From: Caballeronia temeraria
Lineage (GTDB): Bacteria > Pseudomonadota > Gammaproteobacteria > Burkholderiales > Burkholderiaceae
Direction of reading: 5' to 3'
Assembly: GCF_001544795.2 (NCBI RefSeq)
Contig: NZ_FCOI02000010.1
Location: forward strand, 1 to 64,000
Length of the DNA: 64,000 nucleotides
The notes beneath the pieces were generated by a model that saw only the letters and a program-made list of their open reading frames with translations, ran no database searches and was not told where the DNA came from. A program made the translations under genes and the position numbers. Shown here in pieces: positions 9,027 through 16,554 of this stretch. Each line of letters opens with the position of its first letter. Within the stretch, counting starts at the first letter, position 1.

Positions 9027-10522
9027 TGCGCGCCTCGGTTATATCGGCCGGACTACTAACGATATCCGCATTGGGCGGTTGCACCGTCGGACCCGATTAC
9101 GTCCGGCCCGAAATCCCGGTGCCCGTGGCGTATAAATCGCAGATGCCGCCCGATGCGCCCGCGTCGGCATCGCAAGACTGGAAGCCCGCGCAGCCTGCCG
9201 ACGCGAAGCCGCGCGCGCCGTGGTGGGAAGTCTATGGCGATCCGCAACTGAACGCGCTCGAAGAACGCGTCGCCACCGCGAATCAGACGGTGGCCGCTGC
9301 CGCCGCGCGTTTTCGTGGCGCGCGTGCGGCGGCCGCGCAGGCGCGTTCCGCGTACTTCCCGACCGTCACCGCGAACGCGGCGTTCAATCAGTCGCGCGTG
9401 TCGTCGAACGTGCTGTACAAATCGAGCGCGGGCGTGACCGTGCCCGACTATCTGATCGATGCGCAAATCTCGTGGGAGCCTGATCTGTGGGGCCGCATCT
9501 CGCGCGCCGTGGAAGGCGGTCGCGCGGAAGCGCAGGCGAGCGCAGCGGATTTGCAAAGCGCAATCCTTTCGATGCAGACCGAACTCGCGACGAACTACTT
9601 CGATCTGCGCGGCACCGTGGAGGAAGAACGGCTGTTGCAGGCGACGCTGCAAGCCTATGAAAAAGCGCTCGCGCTTACGCGCGATCGTTTTGCGGGCGGC
9701 GTCGCGGCGGAATCGGACGTCGCGCAGGCGGAAGAGCAGTTGCGCGCGACGCAGGCGCAATTGATCGATCTCGAGACCACGCGCGCGAGCCTCGTCAATG
9801 CGATCGCGATTCTCGTCGGCGAGAATCCGTCGAGTTTCACGCTCGATGTCGCGCCGCTCAACGAAGCGCACTCGCCGCAGCCGTCCGCGGCGCTCGCGGC
9901 GTTGCCGCTCAACGTACCGTCCGCGTTGCTCGAACGTCGGCCGGATATCGCGGCGGCCGAGCGGCGCGTCGCCGAGGCGAATGCGCGAGTCGGTGTGGCG
10001 ACGGCGGCGTTTTTCCCGAACCTGTTGCTCGCCGCGACGGGTGGTCTCGAAGCAACGCACTTCTCGTCGTGGCTCGAAGCGCCGAGCCGTTTCTGGTCGC
10101 TCGGGCCGCAGCTCGCATTGACGGTGCTGGATTTCGGCGGTCGCGCGGCGGCTCGCGATGCCGCGCGCGCTGCCTACGATGAAAACGTCGCCGACTATCG
10201 GCAGACGGTGCTGACCGCGTTCGGGCAAGTGGAAGACAACCTCAACGCGCTGGACGTGCTGCGCCGCGAAAGCGAAGCACAGCGCGATGCCGTCGATGCC
10301 GCCCAGCGCGCGCTCGGCAAGGTGAGCAATCGCTACGAGAACGGGGCGATCACATATCTGAGCGTCGTGGTGACGCAGGCGATCGTGCTGTCTGATCAGC
10401 GCACGGCGGTACGCATCGAGCGGCGGCGCATGGCGGCGAGCGTCGCGCTCGTGAAAGCGCTGGGCGGAGGTTGGACCACGGCCCAGTTGCCGAGCACGGA
10501 GGAAGTCTCGCGGCGAGATTGA
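9026..10522 (+). CDS. NodT-family outer-membrane efflux lipoprotein
   Basis: A TolC-like outer-membrane factor of about 498 residues that completes the tripartite pump. The N-terminus is a lipoprotein signal with lipobox ALGGC near residue 20, followed by the NodT-type start TVGPDYVRPEIPVP. Two outer-membrane efflux repeats contain LLERRPDIAAAERRVAEANA, a strongly diagnostic segment. ATG 9026 overlaps the adaptor stop in the form TGATG; a GTG one codon earlier (9023) is an equally possible start. The gene closes the operon and is convergent with the next gene on the minus strand. Confidence 0.9.
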   Translation: MRASVISAGLLTISALGGCTVGPDYVRPEIPVPVAYKSQMPPDAPASASQDWKPAQPADAKPRAPWWEVYGDPQLNALEERVATANQTVAAAAARFRGARAAAAQARSAYFPTVTANAAFNQSRVSSNVLYKSSAGVTVPDYLIDAQISWEPDLWGRISRAVEGGRAEAQASAADLQSAILSMQTELATNYFDLRGTVEEERLLQATLQAYEKALALTRDRFAGGVAAESDVAQAEEQLRATQAQLIDLETTRASLVNAIAILVGENPSSFTLDVAPLNEAHSPQPSAALAALPLNVPSALLERRPDIAAAERRVAEANARVGVATAAFFPNLLLAATGGLEATHFSSWLEAPSRFWSLGPQLALTVLDFGGRAAARDAARAAYDENVADYRQTVLTAFGQVEDNLNALDVLRRESEAQRDAVDAAQRALGKVSNRYENGAITYLSVVVTQAIVLSDQRTAVRIERRRMAASVALVKALGGGWTTAQLPSTEEVSRRD

Positions 10523-10534
10523 ATTTTGCGCGAT

Positions 10535-10573
10535 GCATGCAAAATGCCATCGGGTATCACGCATGCAAAATGC
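10535..10573. repeat. 13-bp direct repeat between convergent genes
   Basis: GCATGCAAAATGC occurs at 10535-10547 and again at 10561-10573, a spacing of 26 bases. The first copy also forms an inverted repeat with TTTTGC just upstream. It lies between the stop of the efflux operon and the stop of the convergent membrane-protein gene, so it may be part of a termination or binding site. Function unknown. Confidence 0.5.
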
Positions 10574-10597
10574 AATGTCCACCGAGCCGCATCGACA

Positions 10598-11221
10598 TCA
10601 GACGAACAGATACACGCCGCAGGCGATCAGCGCCGCGCTCCAGAGCCAGTCGACGTTGATCCAGCCGCTGCGCAGAAAGCCGAGGCCGCCGCGCTCCTGC
10701 AGCGACATCGCGAACATGGAAATTGCCGCGATCACGGCGAGCATCGCCCCGGTGTGGACGATCAGCGCGAGCGCGCTGGCTTCGAACGCCTGGTTTGCGA
10801 CCGCGCCCGTGCACAACGGCAACAGCGCCGGCACGAGCATCAATCCCGCGCCGTGCGCGCTCGACATCACGAAAGACCACAGCGCGAGACCCGCAAGGCC
10901 GGTGCGCATGCCGACGGTCGGGCGTCCCCGATGCCCGCGCCACACGCTCCACACGCCCCAGCCGATCAGCAGCGCCCCGCAAGCCCGCGCGAGCATGTCA
11001 TGGCCGATCGCCGCGCCGAGCGTCAGCGCGCCCGCGAGCACGAGCGCGACCGATGCCGCGTGCCCCAGCGCGATCGGCACGAGCGACACGAGCGCGACGC
11101 GGCGGCTTCGCGCATAAAGGCCGAGCGCGACCGCGAAGAGCCATCCCATCGCGGGATTGAGGCCGTGAAACGCGCCGAGGCCCGCGGCGGTGAAGAGGAG
11201 CGCGGGCGATGCGGCGTCCAT
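10598..11221 (-). CDS. Integral membrane protein coupled to SBP56 gene, unknown function
   Basis: A 207-residue protein composed almost entirely of hydrophobic helices (about six). It carries a conserved-looking HGLNPAMGWLFAVALG segment near the N-terminus (residues about 19-34), short basic loops (ARSRR, WRGHRGR) and a helix containing HGAGLMLVPALLPLC. I chose the ATG at 11221 because it lies 20 bases after the stop of the SBP56-type gene and gives a clean membrane-protein N-terminus; the frame is open much further upstream but only as a shadow. The His-rich, Asn-Pro motif is reminiscent of metal or sulfur exporter families but I do not recognise a family. Cotranscription with the methanethiol-oxidase-like gene suggests a related role. 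Confidence 0.7.
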   Translation of the reverse strand: MDAASPALLFTAAGLGAFHGLNPAMGWLFAVALGLYARSRRVALVSLVPIALGHAASVALVLAGALTLGAAIGHDMLARACGALLIGWGVWSVWRGHRGRPTVGMRTGLAGLALWSFVMSSAHGAGLMLVPALLPLCTGAVANQAFEASALALIVHTGAMLAVIAAISMFAMSLQERGGLGFLRSGWINVDWLWSAALIACGVYLFV

Positions 11222-11241
11222 GCGAAGCGGCTCGCGGCGAT

Positions 11242-12636
11242 TCAGGGATAGCAGTACGAATCCGACGAGCAATCGCCGCCTTGCAGCCGGATCTGATGTG
11301 GCCGATGCCCCTTGGGCCAGTCGATAAAAAACTTGTCGTCGACGGTGAGGCCGCCGTTCGGATCGGCGTCGAGCTTCACCATCCAGCCGTCGATGCCTTC
11401 GGGATAGAACTGCGCATCGACCGCGCCGTACAGCGAATTCGTGAAGTAGACGCGGCGTCCGTCGCGGCTCACTTCGACCATCTGCGGGCCGCCGTTCAGC
11501 GCGCCGTTCGAGGATCCCGGATGCGTCGCGCGCGCGACCACGCCGCCGATGCGCACCTTGCCCGTCAGCTTCGGCGCGAAGGGATCGGAGACGTCGTATT
11601 GCAGCATGTCGCCGGTGCCCCAGCACGACACGTAGAGAAAGCGGTCGTCCATCGACAGATCGATATCCGAGACGAGCGGCGGCACCGCATTGAAGCCCTT
11701 CAATAACGGCGGCAGCGCGTCGGCATCGGCGGGTTCGGCGGGAATGTCGATGATCTTTTTCACCGCCCATTTGTCCTTGTCGCGATACCAGGTCCAGATC
11801 GACGACGACAGATCCTTCAGACTGATCACGCAATTCACGAAGCCATACGCCTTGGTCGGATCGTGCGCGGGACGCAGTTCGAAGACGAGCTGATATTCGT
11901 CGCCGAAATCGATCTCCTGAATGTGCTTGCGCTTCGTGAAGTCCCAGAAATGCAGCTTGCGCCCGTACTTCGCGCCGAGCAGCAGATCGGGCACGAGGCC
12001 GCTCTCGAAGGTATCGGGCGTGCCCCATTCGCTCGTGACCATCGTGTCGTAACCGAGATGCCACCAGCCGTCATACGCGAGTTGTTGCGGTCCGCGATCC
12101 ACTTCCCATCGGCCGAGCGGATCGAAGCTCTGCTGATCGAGCAGCAGCACGCCGCCGGGCGCTTTGCCTTCGGCGTTGCCGAGCGCGGTGATATAGATGC
12201 CGCCCGGTCCGCAGTGCACCGTGTGCGGACGCGTATAGCCGGTTTTTTCCGCGAGTTCTTCCGGCTCGATCGTCTTTACGATGACAGGCTTCTTCGGATC
12301 GGGCTTCGTGTCGATGATATGAATGCGCGACGAGCGCAGCCCCGGCACGACGAGATAACGCCGCTCCATATGCGGATGCGGCGCGTTCGGGCACAGGCAC
12401 GACGAGCAGGCGTTCCAGCCGAAGTGATGCAGCTCGTCGCCGGTGTCGGGCATCGCGATTTCGCCGACGATCTCCGTATAGTCCGGCGAATCCGGATCGA
12501 CATCGACTACGGCGATCTTGTCGGGCGACTTGCGCTCGGGATCGAAGGTCGCGACATACGCCAGCGTTTCGCGCGGCGCTTTCGCGGCAAGCCGCGGGGA
12601 AGGATAGAAGCTCGGATCGGGTTTCCATGTCGCCAT
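11242..12636 (-). CDS. SBP56-family selenium-binding protein / methanethiol oxidase
   Basis: A 464-residue beta-propeller protein of the SELENBP1/SBP56 family, some members of which oxidise methanethiol to formaldehyde, hydrogen sulfide and hydrogen peroxide. Diagnostic stretches are the cysteine motif CSSCLCPNAPHPHMERRYL (about residues 65-83, the selenium/metal site region), RPHTVHCGPGGIYITALG, YDTMVTSEWGTPDTFESG and the C-terminal HRPHQIRLQGGDCSSD. I chose ATG 12636 (MATWKPD) because GGGAG lies six bases before it; ATG 12642 would place that site with no spacing. No export signal is visible. The coupled downstream membrane protein suggests a two-gene unit. Enzyme activity is inferred from family; substrate could differ. 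Confidence 0.85.
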   Translation of the reverse strand: MATWKPDPSFYPSPRLAAKAPRETLAYVATFDPERKSPDKIAVVDVDPDSPDYTEIVGEIAMPDTGDELHHFGWNACSSCLCPNAPHPHMERRYLVVPGLRSSRIHIIDTKPDPKKPVIVKTIEPEELAEKTGYTRPHTVHCGPGGIYITALGNAEGKAPGGVLLLDQQSFDPLGRWEVDRGPQQLAYDGWWHLGYDTMVTSEWGTPDTFESGLVPDLLLGAKYGRKLHFWDFTKRKHIQEIDFGDEYQLVFELRPAHDPTKAYGFVNCVISLKDLSSSIWTWYRDKDKWAVKKIIDIPAEPADADALPPLLKGFNAVPPLVSDIDLSMDDRFLYVSCWGTGDMLQYDVSDPFAPKLTGKVRIGGVVARATHPGSSNGALNGGPQMVEVSRDGRRVYFTNSLYGAVDAQFYPEGIDGWMVKLDADPNGGLTVDDKFFIDWPKGHRPHQIRLQGGDCSSDSYCYP

Positions 12637-12834
12637 CTGCATCTCCCAGTTGTCTCGGTCATGCAAAGCACGCGTGCTCAAGCACTATAGGACATGGGGA
12701 CACGTCACGCTTTCGATGCCGGCGATTTCCTTAGATGCTTTCGTGCGAAGCATGTAAGCACGGCGCATGATTCGCCGCAGTCAAACTGCGCCTAAAATAC
12801 AGGCATCGCCCCTTGACCGAAACAGGAGGTAGCG

Positions 12835-12990
12835 ATGGCCGAGCCGATGATCAGCCTGATGGCGGGACTCGTCCTGGTGCTATGCGTCGCGGTGGTTCTC
12901 GTGATGCATCACCGGCATCCGCATATCCATACTCCGAAAGCGCGCTGGCTGGATACGCATCCACCGCGCGACTGGCGGCACAGGCATTGA
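12835..12990 (+). CDS. Small single-span membrane protein, 51 aa
   Basis: A short gene preceded by a near-perfect ribosome site (AGGAGG, 12824-12829) and followed 42 bases later by a strong intrinsic terminator. The product has one membrane helix (LMAGLVLVLCVAVVLVM, residues 8-24). A histidine-rich tail starting MHHRHPHIH continues to a C-terminal DWRHRH. It is divergent from the SBP56-type gene. The histidine-rich cytoplasmic or periplasmic tail could bind metal. I do not recognise a family. Its complete signal set (SD, start, stop, terminator) makes it a convincing gene despite its size. Confidence 0.7.
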   Translation: MAEPMISLMAGLVLVLCVAVVLVMHHRHPHIHTPKARWLDTHPPRDWRHRH

Positions 12991-13031
12991 ACGTGCAGTG
13001 GACTTGACGTGAAATGAAGTGAACGGATAGC

Positions 13032-13059
13032 GCGCCGGCATCGACCGGCGCTTTTCTTT
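13032..13059 (+). terminator. Intrinsic terminator of the 51-aa gene
   Basis: Perfect 7-bp stem GCGCCGG (13032-13038) with CCGGCGC (13045-13051), a 6-base loop, then TTTTCTTT. It sits 42 bases after the small-gene stop and between convergent genes. Confidence 0.8.
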
Positions 13060-13107
13060 GCGCAGGCCGCGCGCGAAGGGCATAAGGGCGCTAGCGTCTT
13101 GGCCCTT

Positions 13108-13410
13108 TCATCGCTTCGGCTTCCATTGCGGCGTGCCATTCCTCGCTGTTCTCGATCGGGTCCATGCCTTCGTCGATGACGCCGACGCGCGCTCCGCCGC
13201 CGAGCGCGTTTCCTCGTCGGTTTCGTCGTCGACGGGGCTGTCCTCGTCGGCGGGCGGCTCCAGCATGTCCTGCAGCATCGCCTCGAGTTCCGGCGTGTCC
13301 CACGGTTCGTCGCGCTGCTTTTTCCTCTTGATGTAATGCCGCACTTCGGCATCTTGCTCGGGTGTCAGCGGAAGGCCGCGGAAGGTGCGGTTGGCGTCGA
13401 AGTCACTCAT
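13108..13410 (-). CDS. Small acidic conserved-type protein with an apparent frameshift
   Basis: The start ATG at 13410 has a GAGGAG ribosome site. The first 75 residues look like a genuine soluble protein (begins MSDFDANRTFRGLPLTPEQD; acidic middle EPPADEDSPVDDETDEE). After codon 75 the frame becomes basic and low-quality, ending SRTARNGTPQWKPKR at 13108. In the -1 frame the same DNA reads VGVIDEGMDPIENSEEWHAA and on to a stop at 13091, which has the acidic composition of the first part. The switch falls in the alternating run CGCGCGC at 13186-13192, consistent with a dinucleotide expansion or a sequencing error. The intended protein is probably about 105 residues, spanning 13091-13410. Function unknown. 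Confidence 0.6.
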   Translation of the reverse strand: MSDFDANRTFRGLPLTPEQDAEVRHYIKRKKQRDEPWDTPELEAMLQDMLEPPADEDSPVDDETDEETRSAAERASASSTKAWTRSRTARNGTPQWKPKR

Positions 13411-13496
13411 GTTCGCTCCTCGCGCGCATAGCGATAATGCGTTTTCAGGCGACTCAAGTGTAACGCCGTTCGTCTGCGGGTTGAAACGCGCAATGT

Positions 13497-13967
13497 TCAG
13501 CCGAGCGGCGGAAGACGTCGTTCTATCGGCGTGGCCTTGATGATGGCCGTGCTCGTCGCGGCGCGTTCCGTGACGCGCGAGAGAATGTCGTCGAGATGCT
13601 CGATCGAGCGCAGGTACAGACGGCACACGAAGCAATCGTCGCCTGTCACCTTGTCGCATTCGACGAACTCGGGGATGCGCCGGATCGCGTCCTCGACGAG
13701 ATGCAATTGCCCCGGCAGCGGCTGCACGCGCACGATCGCCTGCAGCGTATAACCGAGCGCACGCGGATCGATATCGACGGTAAAGCCGCGAATCACGCCT
13801 TGCGTTTCGAGCCGCCGCATGCGCTCGGCCGTGCTAGGCGCGGATAACCCGACGCGCTTCGCCAACTCGCTCACCGCGATGCGTCCATCGCTTGCGAGCA
13901 CGGCGATGAGTTCGCGATCGATCGCGTCGATGACCGGCTGCGTCGGGCTGCCAAGGTTCTTTCCCAT
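13497..13967 (-). CDS. Lrp/AsnC-family transcriptional regulator
   Basis: A 156-residue feast/famine regulator. The N-terminal winged HTH is IDRELIAVLASDGRIAVSEL followed by the recognition segment VGLSAPSTAERMRRLETQG. The C-terminal RAM ligand-binding domain (about 75-145) contains ECDKVTGDDCFVCRLYL. I chose ATG 13967 for the usual family length; a start at 14018 would place coding sequence inside a palindrome that looks like its operator. It is divergent from the DMT exporter at 14080, a common pairing in which an Lrp-type regulator senses an amino acid and controls its exporter. Ligand unknown. Confidence 0.87.
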   Translation of the reverse strand: MGKNLGSPTQPVIDAIDRELIAVLASDGRIAVSELAKRVGLSAPSTAERMRRLETQGVIRGFTVDIDPRALGYTLQAIVRVQPLPGQLHLVEDAIRRIPEFVECDKVTGDDCFVCRLYLRSIEHLDDILSRVTERAATSTAIIKATPIERRLPPLG

Positions 13968-14001
13968 GTTGGCCTTCGATTCAAAGGTCGAAAATTGCGT
14001 G

Positions 14002-14017
14002 TGCCTAATTTTAGGCA
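14002..14017. promoter_or_regulatory. Perfect palindrome between Lrp and exporter, likely Lrp operator
   Basis: TGCCTAA (14002-14008), two T bases, TTAGGCA (14011-14017): a perfect inverted repeat in the 112-base divergent region. Lrp-family proteins bind AT-centred palindromes of this length, so autoregulation plus control of the DMT gene is the natural reading. Confidence 0.6.
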
Positions 14018-14079
14018 TGGTTTCGAGCGAAGCGCATCGATAAACTCGAAGTCATCGAAACTTGCATGACAGGCACGAC

Positions 14080-15012
14080 ATGAATACGGAAAGAATCGAT
14101 GCGGGACCTGGCGGTGCATCGCATGCGAACGAACTGCGGCGCGGCGCAATCGAGATGTCGCTCGCCATGTTGATGTCGGGCACGATCGGCTGGCTCGTCG
14201 TGTCGTCGGGGCAGACGCCCTGGAACGTGGTGTTTTTTCGCTGCGTGTTCGGAGGCGCGACGCTCGTCGCCGTGTGCGTCGCCCTCGGCTTTCTGAAGAA
14301 GCGCTATTTTTCATGGCGCATGATCGGGCTTGTGGCGCTCGGCAGTATCGCGATCGTCGGCAACTGGCTGTTGCTCTTCGCCGCATATTCGCGCGCGTCC
14401 ATCTCGATGGCGACGACCGTCTACAACACGCAGCCGTTCATGCTCGTCGCGTTGGGCGCGCTGGTGTTGCGCGAGCGCGTGTCGGCATCGTCGATCGCGT
14501 GGCTCGCCGTCGCGTTCATCGGTCTCGTGATGGTCGTGCGCGTCGAACCGGCCGTGCTCGCGATGCCGGGGCAGTATCTCGAAGGCATCGCGTATGCGCT
14601 CGGCGCGGCCTTTCTGTACGCGATATCGTCGATCATCACGAAGCGTCTGAAGGGCACGCCGCCGCATCTGATCGCGATGCTGCACGTGCTGTTCGGCATC
14701 GCGATGCTGGCGCCGTTCGCGCGCTTCGCGGACGCGCCTGCTGAGATCGGAGGCTGGGCCGATCTCATCGTGCTGGGCATCGTCAATACGGGGCTGATGT
14801 ACGTGCTGCTCTACGGCGCGATCCAGAAGCTGCCGACGGCAACGACGGGCGCGCTGTCGTTCATCTATCCGGTCGTGGCGATCGTCGTCGACTGGCTTGC
14901 GTTCGGGCAACGGCTCGCGTGGCTGCAAGTGGCCGGCGCGGCGCTGATTCTGCTCGCGGCGGCAGGGGTGAATTTGCGGTGGCGGATCGTGCCGGAAAGA
15001 GCGGTCCGTTAG
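14080..15012 (+). CDS. DMT superfamily (EamA) transporter
   Basis: A 310-residue protein with ten predicted membrane helices in two EamA repeats, the fold of metabolite exporters such as those for amino acids. Repeat features include GWLVVSSGQTPWNVVFFRC, ITTVYNTQPFMLVALGALVL-like helices in the first half and ALSFIYPVVAIVVDWLAFGQ in the second. The ATG at 14080 is preferred; a TTG at 14062 would add six residues. It is controlled probably by the divergent Lrp-type regulator. Substrate unknown, but export of an amino acid or derivative is the most likely role. Confidence 0.85.
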   Translation: MNTERIDAGPGGASHANELRRGAIEMSLAMLMSGTIGWLVVSSGQTPWNVVFFRCVFGGATLVAVCVALGFLKKRYFSWRMIGLVALGSIAIVGNWLLLFAAYSRASISMATTVYNTQPFMLVALGALVLRERVSASSIAWLAVAFIGLVMVVRVEPAVLAMPGQYLEGIAYALGAAFLYAISSIITKRLKGTPPHLIAMLHVLFGIAMLAPFARFADAPAEIGGWADLIVLGIVNTGLMYVLLYGAIQKLPTATTGALSFIYPVVAIVVDWLAFGQRLAWLQVAGAALILLAAAGVNLRWRIVPERAVR

Positions 15013-15025
15013 AACCGCCCGACGT

Positions 15026-15313
15026 TCAAGCCGCGCGCGGCAGATCGCGCAGTGCTTCGGGATGCGCGACAGCCACGCGCAAGAGCGTTTGCGCCGCACC
15101 CGTGGGATTGCGGCGGCCTTGTTCCCAGTCCTGGAATGTGCGGATGGAGACGCCGAGCAATGCCGCGAATTCCGACTGAGACACGCCGACCTTCGCACGC
15201 GCCAATGCGGCGACGGTCGGTTCGACGCGGGTTGTTCGCGCCGCGCGTCCCTTCTTCAGGTCGCGCACCGATTGAAGCAGGTCAGCCTGAAATTTTTCGA
15301 GTTCCCTATCCAT
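15026..15313 (-). CDS. XRE-family antitoxin (HigA/NadS type)
   Basis: A 95-residue DNA-binding protein with a C-terminal HTH of the HigA/NadS kind (VGVSQSEFAALLGVSIRTFQ, then DWEQGRRNPTGAAQ). It would normally neutralise the toxin encoded immediately upstream and repress the shared promoter. Its ATG at 15313 overlaps the toxin stop by eight bases (toxin TAG at 15306-15308), so translation was coupled. The upstream toxin is broken, leaving this as a solitary but intact antitoxin gene. A perfect palindrome at 15524-15540 is a likely operator. Confidence 0.85.
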   Translation of the reverse strand: MDRELEKFQADLLQSVRDLKKGRAARTTRVEPTVAALARAKVGVSQSEFAALLGVSIRTFQDWEQGRRNPTGAAQTLLRVAVAHPEALRDLPRAA

Positions 15314-15514
15314 GTTGAATCGCCTCACGAAGCTGATTGAGGAAAGCCGTTGGCAGATTGTCGAATTTGGCTTTCGAGTACGCGATCAGCAGCCGAATCA
15401 CGTCGCCCGCGAGCGGGTTGTTTGCTAGCCATACGGTGAACGCCTCACGTTCGGCGTCTTGCCAGATTTCAGCGGCATAGCGCTGAAAACGGCGGCTTCG
15501 ATGATCGAGTACAT
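15306..15514 (-). pseudogene. Degenerate RelE/HigB-type toxin
   Basis: ATG 15514 starts [16 protein letters not shown] and stops early. In the next frame, beginning six codons in, the toxin sequence continues as FQRYAAEIWQDAEREAFTVW then LANNPLAGDVI. It jumps directly to RLLIAYSKAKFDNLPTAFLN and QLREAIQHG before a TAG overlapping the antitoxin start. Compared with my knowledge of this toxin family (about 105-110 residues), the product has a frameshift near residue 8. An in-frame deletion removes about 30-35 residues in the middle, which carry the basic RNA-binding/catalytic core (normally a G-G-x-R-K-x-R-W region). It cannot be an active toxin. Confidence 0.8.
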
Positions 15515-15523
15515 GGCGTGATT

Positions 15524-15540
15524 ATACGGCATTGCCGTAT
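15524..15540. promoter_or_regulatory. Perfect palindrome overlapping the toxin-antitoxin promoter
   Basis: ATACGGCA-T-TGCCGTAT, 8-bp perfect arms around one base, ten bases before the toxin start. On the minus strand its right half merges into TATAAT, a consensus -10 box. This is the expected site for repression by the antitoxin. Confidence 0.7.
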
Positions 15541-15633
15541 AGCGACACACGAATGTATTGCGGGGCGATGCGGCGCGCCGAGCCATGTCGTATAGAATGG
15601 CGCCCCTTTCCGACTACATCGAAATCCCGCGCC

Positions 15634-16545
15634 ATGTGGTTCAAGAATCTTCAGCTTCACCGTCTCCCCGCACACTGGTCCGTCACGCCGCAGCAGATGC
15701 AGCAATGGCTTGCGCCCCTCGCGTTCAGCGCGGCGTCGAGCATCGAGAATGAGCGGCGCGGCTGGGTCTCGCCGCGCGGCGACGATCAGCTCGTCTACAC
15801 GGCGAACCGTCAGATGCTCATCGTCTATCGCGCGGAGAAAAAGCTGCTGCCCGCGTCGGTCGTCACGCAGTTCGTGAAGGAACGCGCCGCCGAGCTCGAA
15901 GAGCAGCAGGGCTTCAAACCCGGCCGCAAGCAGATGAAAGAGCTCAAGGAACAAGTCACCGACGAACTCCTGCCGCGCGCCTTCAGCATCCGCCGCGATA
16001 CGCGCGTGTGGATCGATCCGGTGAACGGCTGGCTCGCGATCGATTCGTCGTCGGCGACGCTGTGCGACGACATCATCGGCTTGCTGGTGAAGTCCGTCAC
16101 CGATCTGCCGCTCGCGAGCGTGCGCACCGCGAGTTCGCCCGTGTCCGCGATGACCGAATGGCTGCTTTCAGGCGATGCGCCCGCCGGCTTCACGCTCGAT
16201 CGCGACACCGAACTGCGCTCGACGGGCGAAGGCAACGCGACCGTGCACTACGTCGGCCACGCGCTCGAAACGGAAGACATGCGCCGCCATATCGAGGCGG
16301 GCAAGCAGTGCATGCGTCTCGCGATGACCTGGGACGACCGCGTGTCGTACGTGCTGACGCCGTCGCTCACGCTCAAGCGCGTGAGCGCGCTCGACGTCAT
16401 CAAGGAAGCCGCCGATCCCACCGCCGCGAACGACGACGAGCGCTTCGAATCCGACTTCATCCTGATGACGGGCGAACTCGCGCGCATGCTGTCGGCGCTG
16501 ACGGAAGCCCTGGGCGGCGAAGAAGACCTGCGCGCCGCAGCGTAA
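15634..16545 (+). CDS. rdgC: Recombination-associated protein RdgC
   Basis: A 303-residue protein, exactly the length of E. coli RdgC, a ring-shaped DNA-binding protein that modulates RecA activity and nucleoid recombination. Recognisable stretches are [15 protein letters not shown] at the start, [21 protein letters not shown] (shortened here as the central strand region) and [22 protein letters not shown] late in the protein. I chose ATG 15634 because the family begins MWFKNLxxYRL; the frame is open upstream but unconserved. It is convergent with the diguanylate cyclase gene with only nine bases between stops. Confidence 0.93.
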   Translation: MWFKNLQLHRLPAHWSVTPQQMQQWLAPLAFSAASSIENERRGWVSPRGDDQLVYTANRQMLIVYRAEKKLLPASVVTQFVKERAAELEEQQGFKPGRKQMKELKEQVTDELLPRAFSIRRDTRVWIDPVNGWLAIDSSSATLCDDIIGLLVKSVTDLPLASVRTASSPVSAMTEWLLSGDAPAGFTLDRDTELRSTGEGNATVHYVGHALETEDMRRHIEAGKQCMRLAMTWDDRVSYVLTPSLTLKRVSALDVIKEAADPTAANDDERFESDFILMTGELARMLSALTEALGGEEDLRAAA

Positions 16546-16554
16546 GCAGGAGCG

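Noticed and set aside
11222..12064. Upstream extension of the membrane protein gene to 12064
   Set aside because: Overlaps the whole SBP56-type gene out of frame and has Arg-rich shadow composition; the hydrophobic protein starts at ATG 11221.
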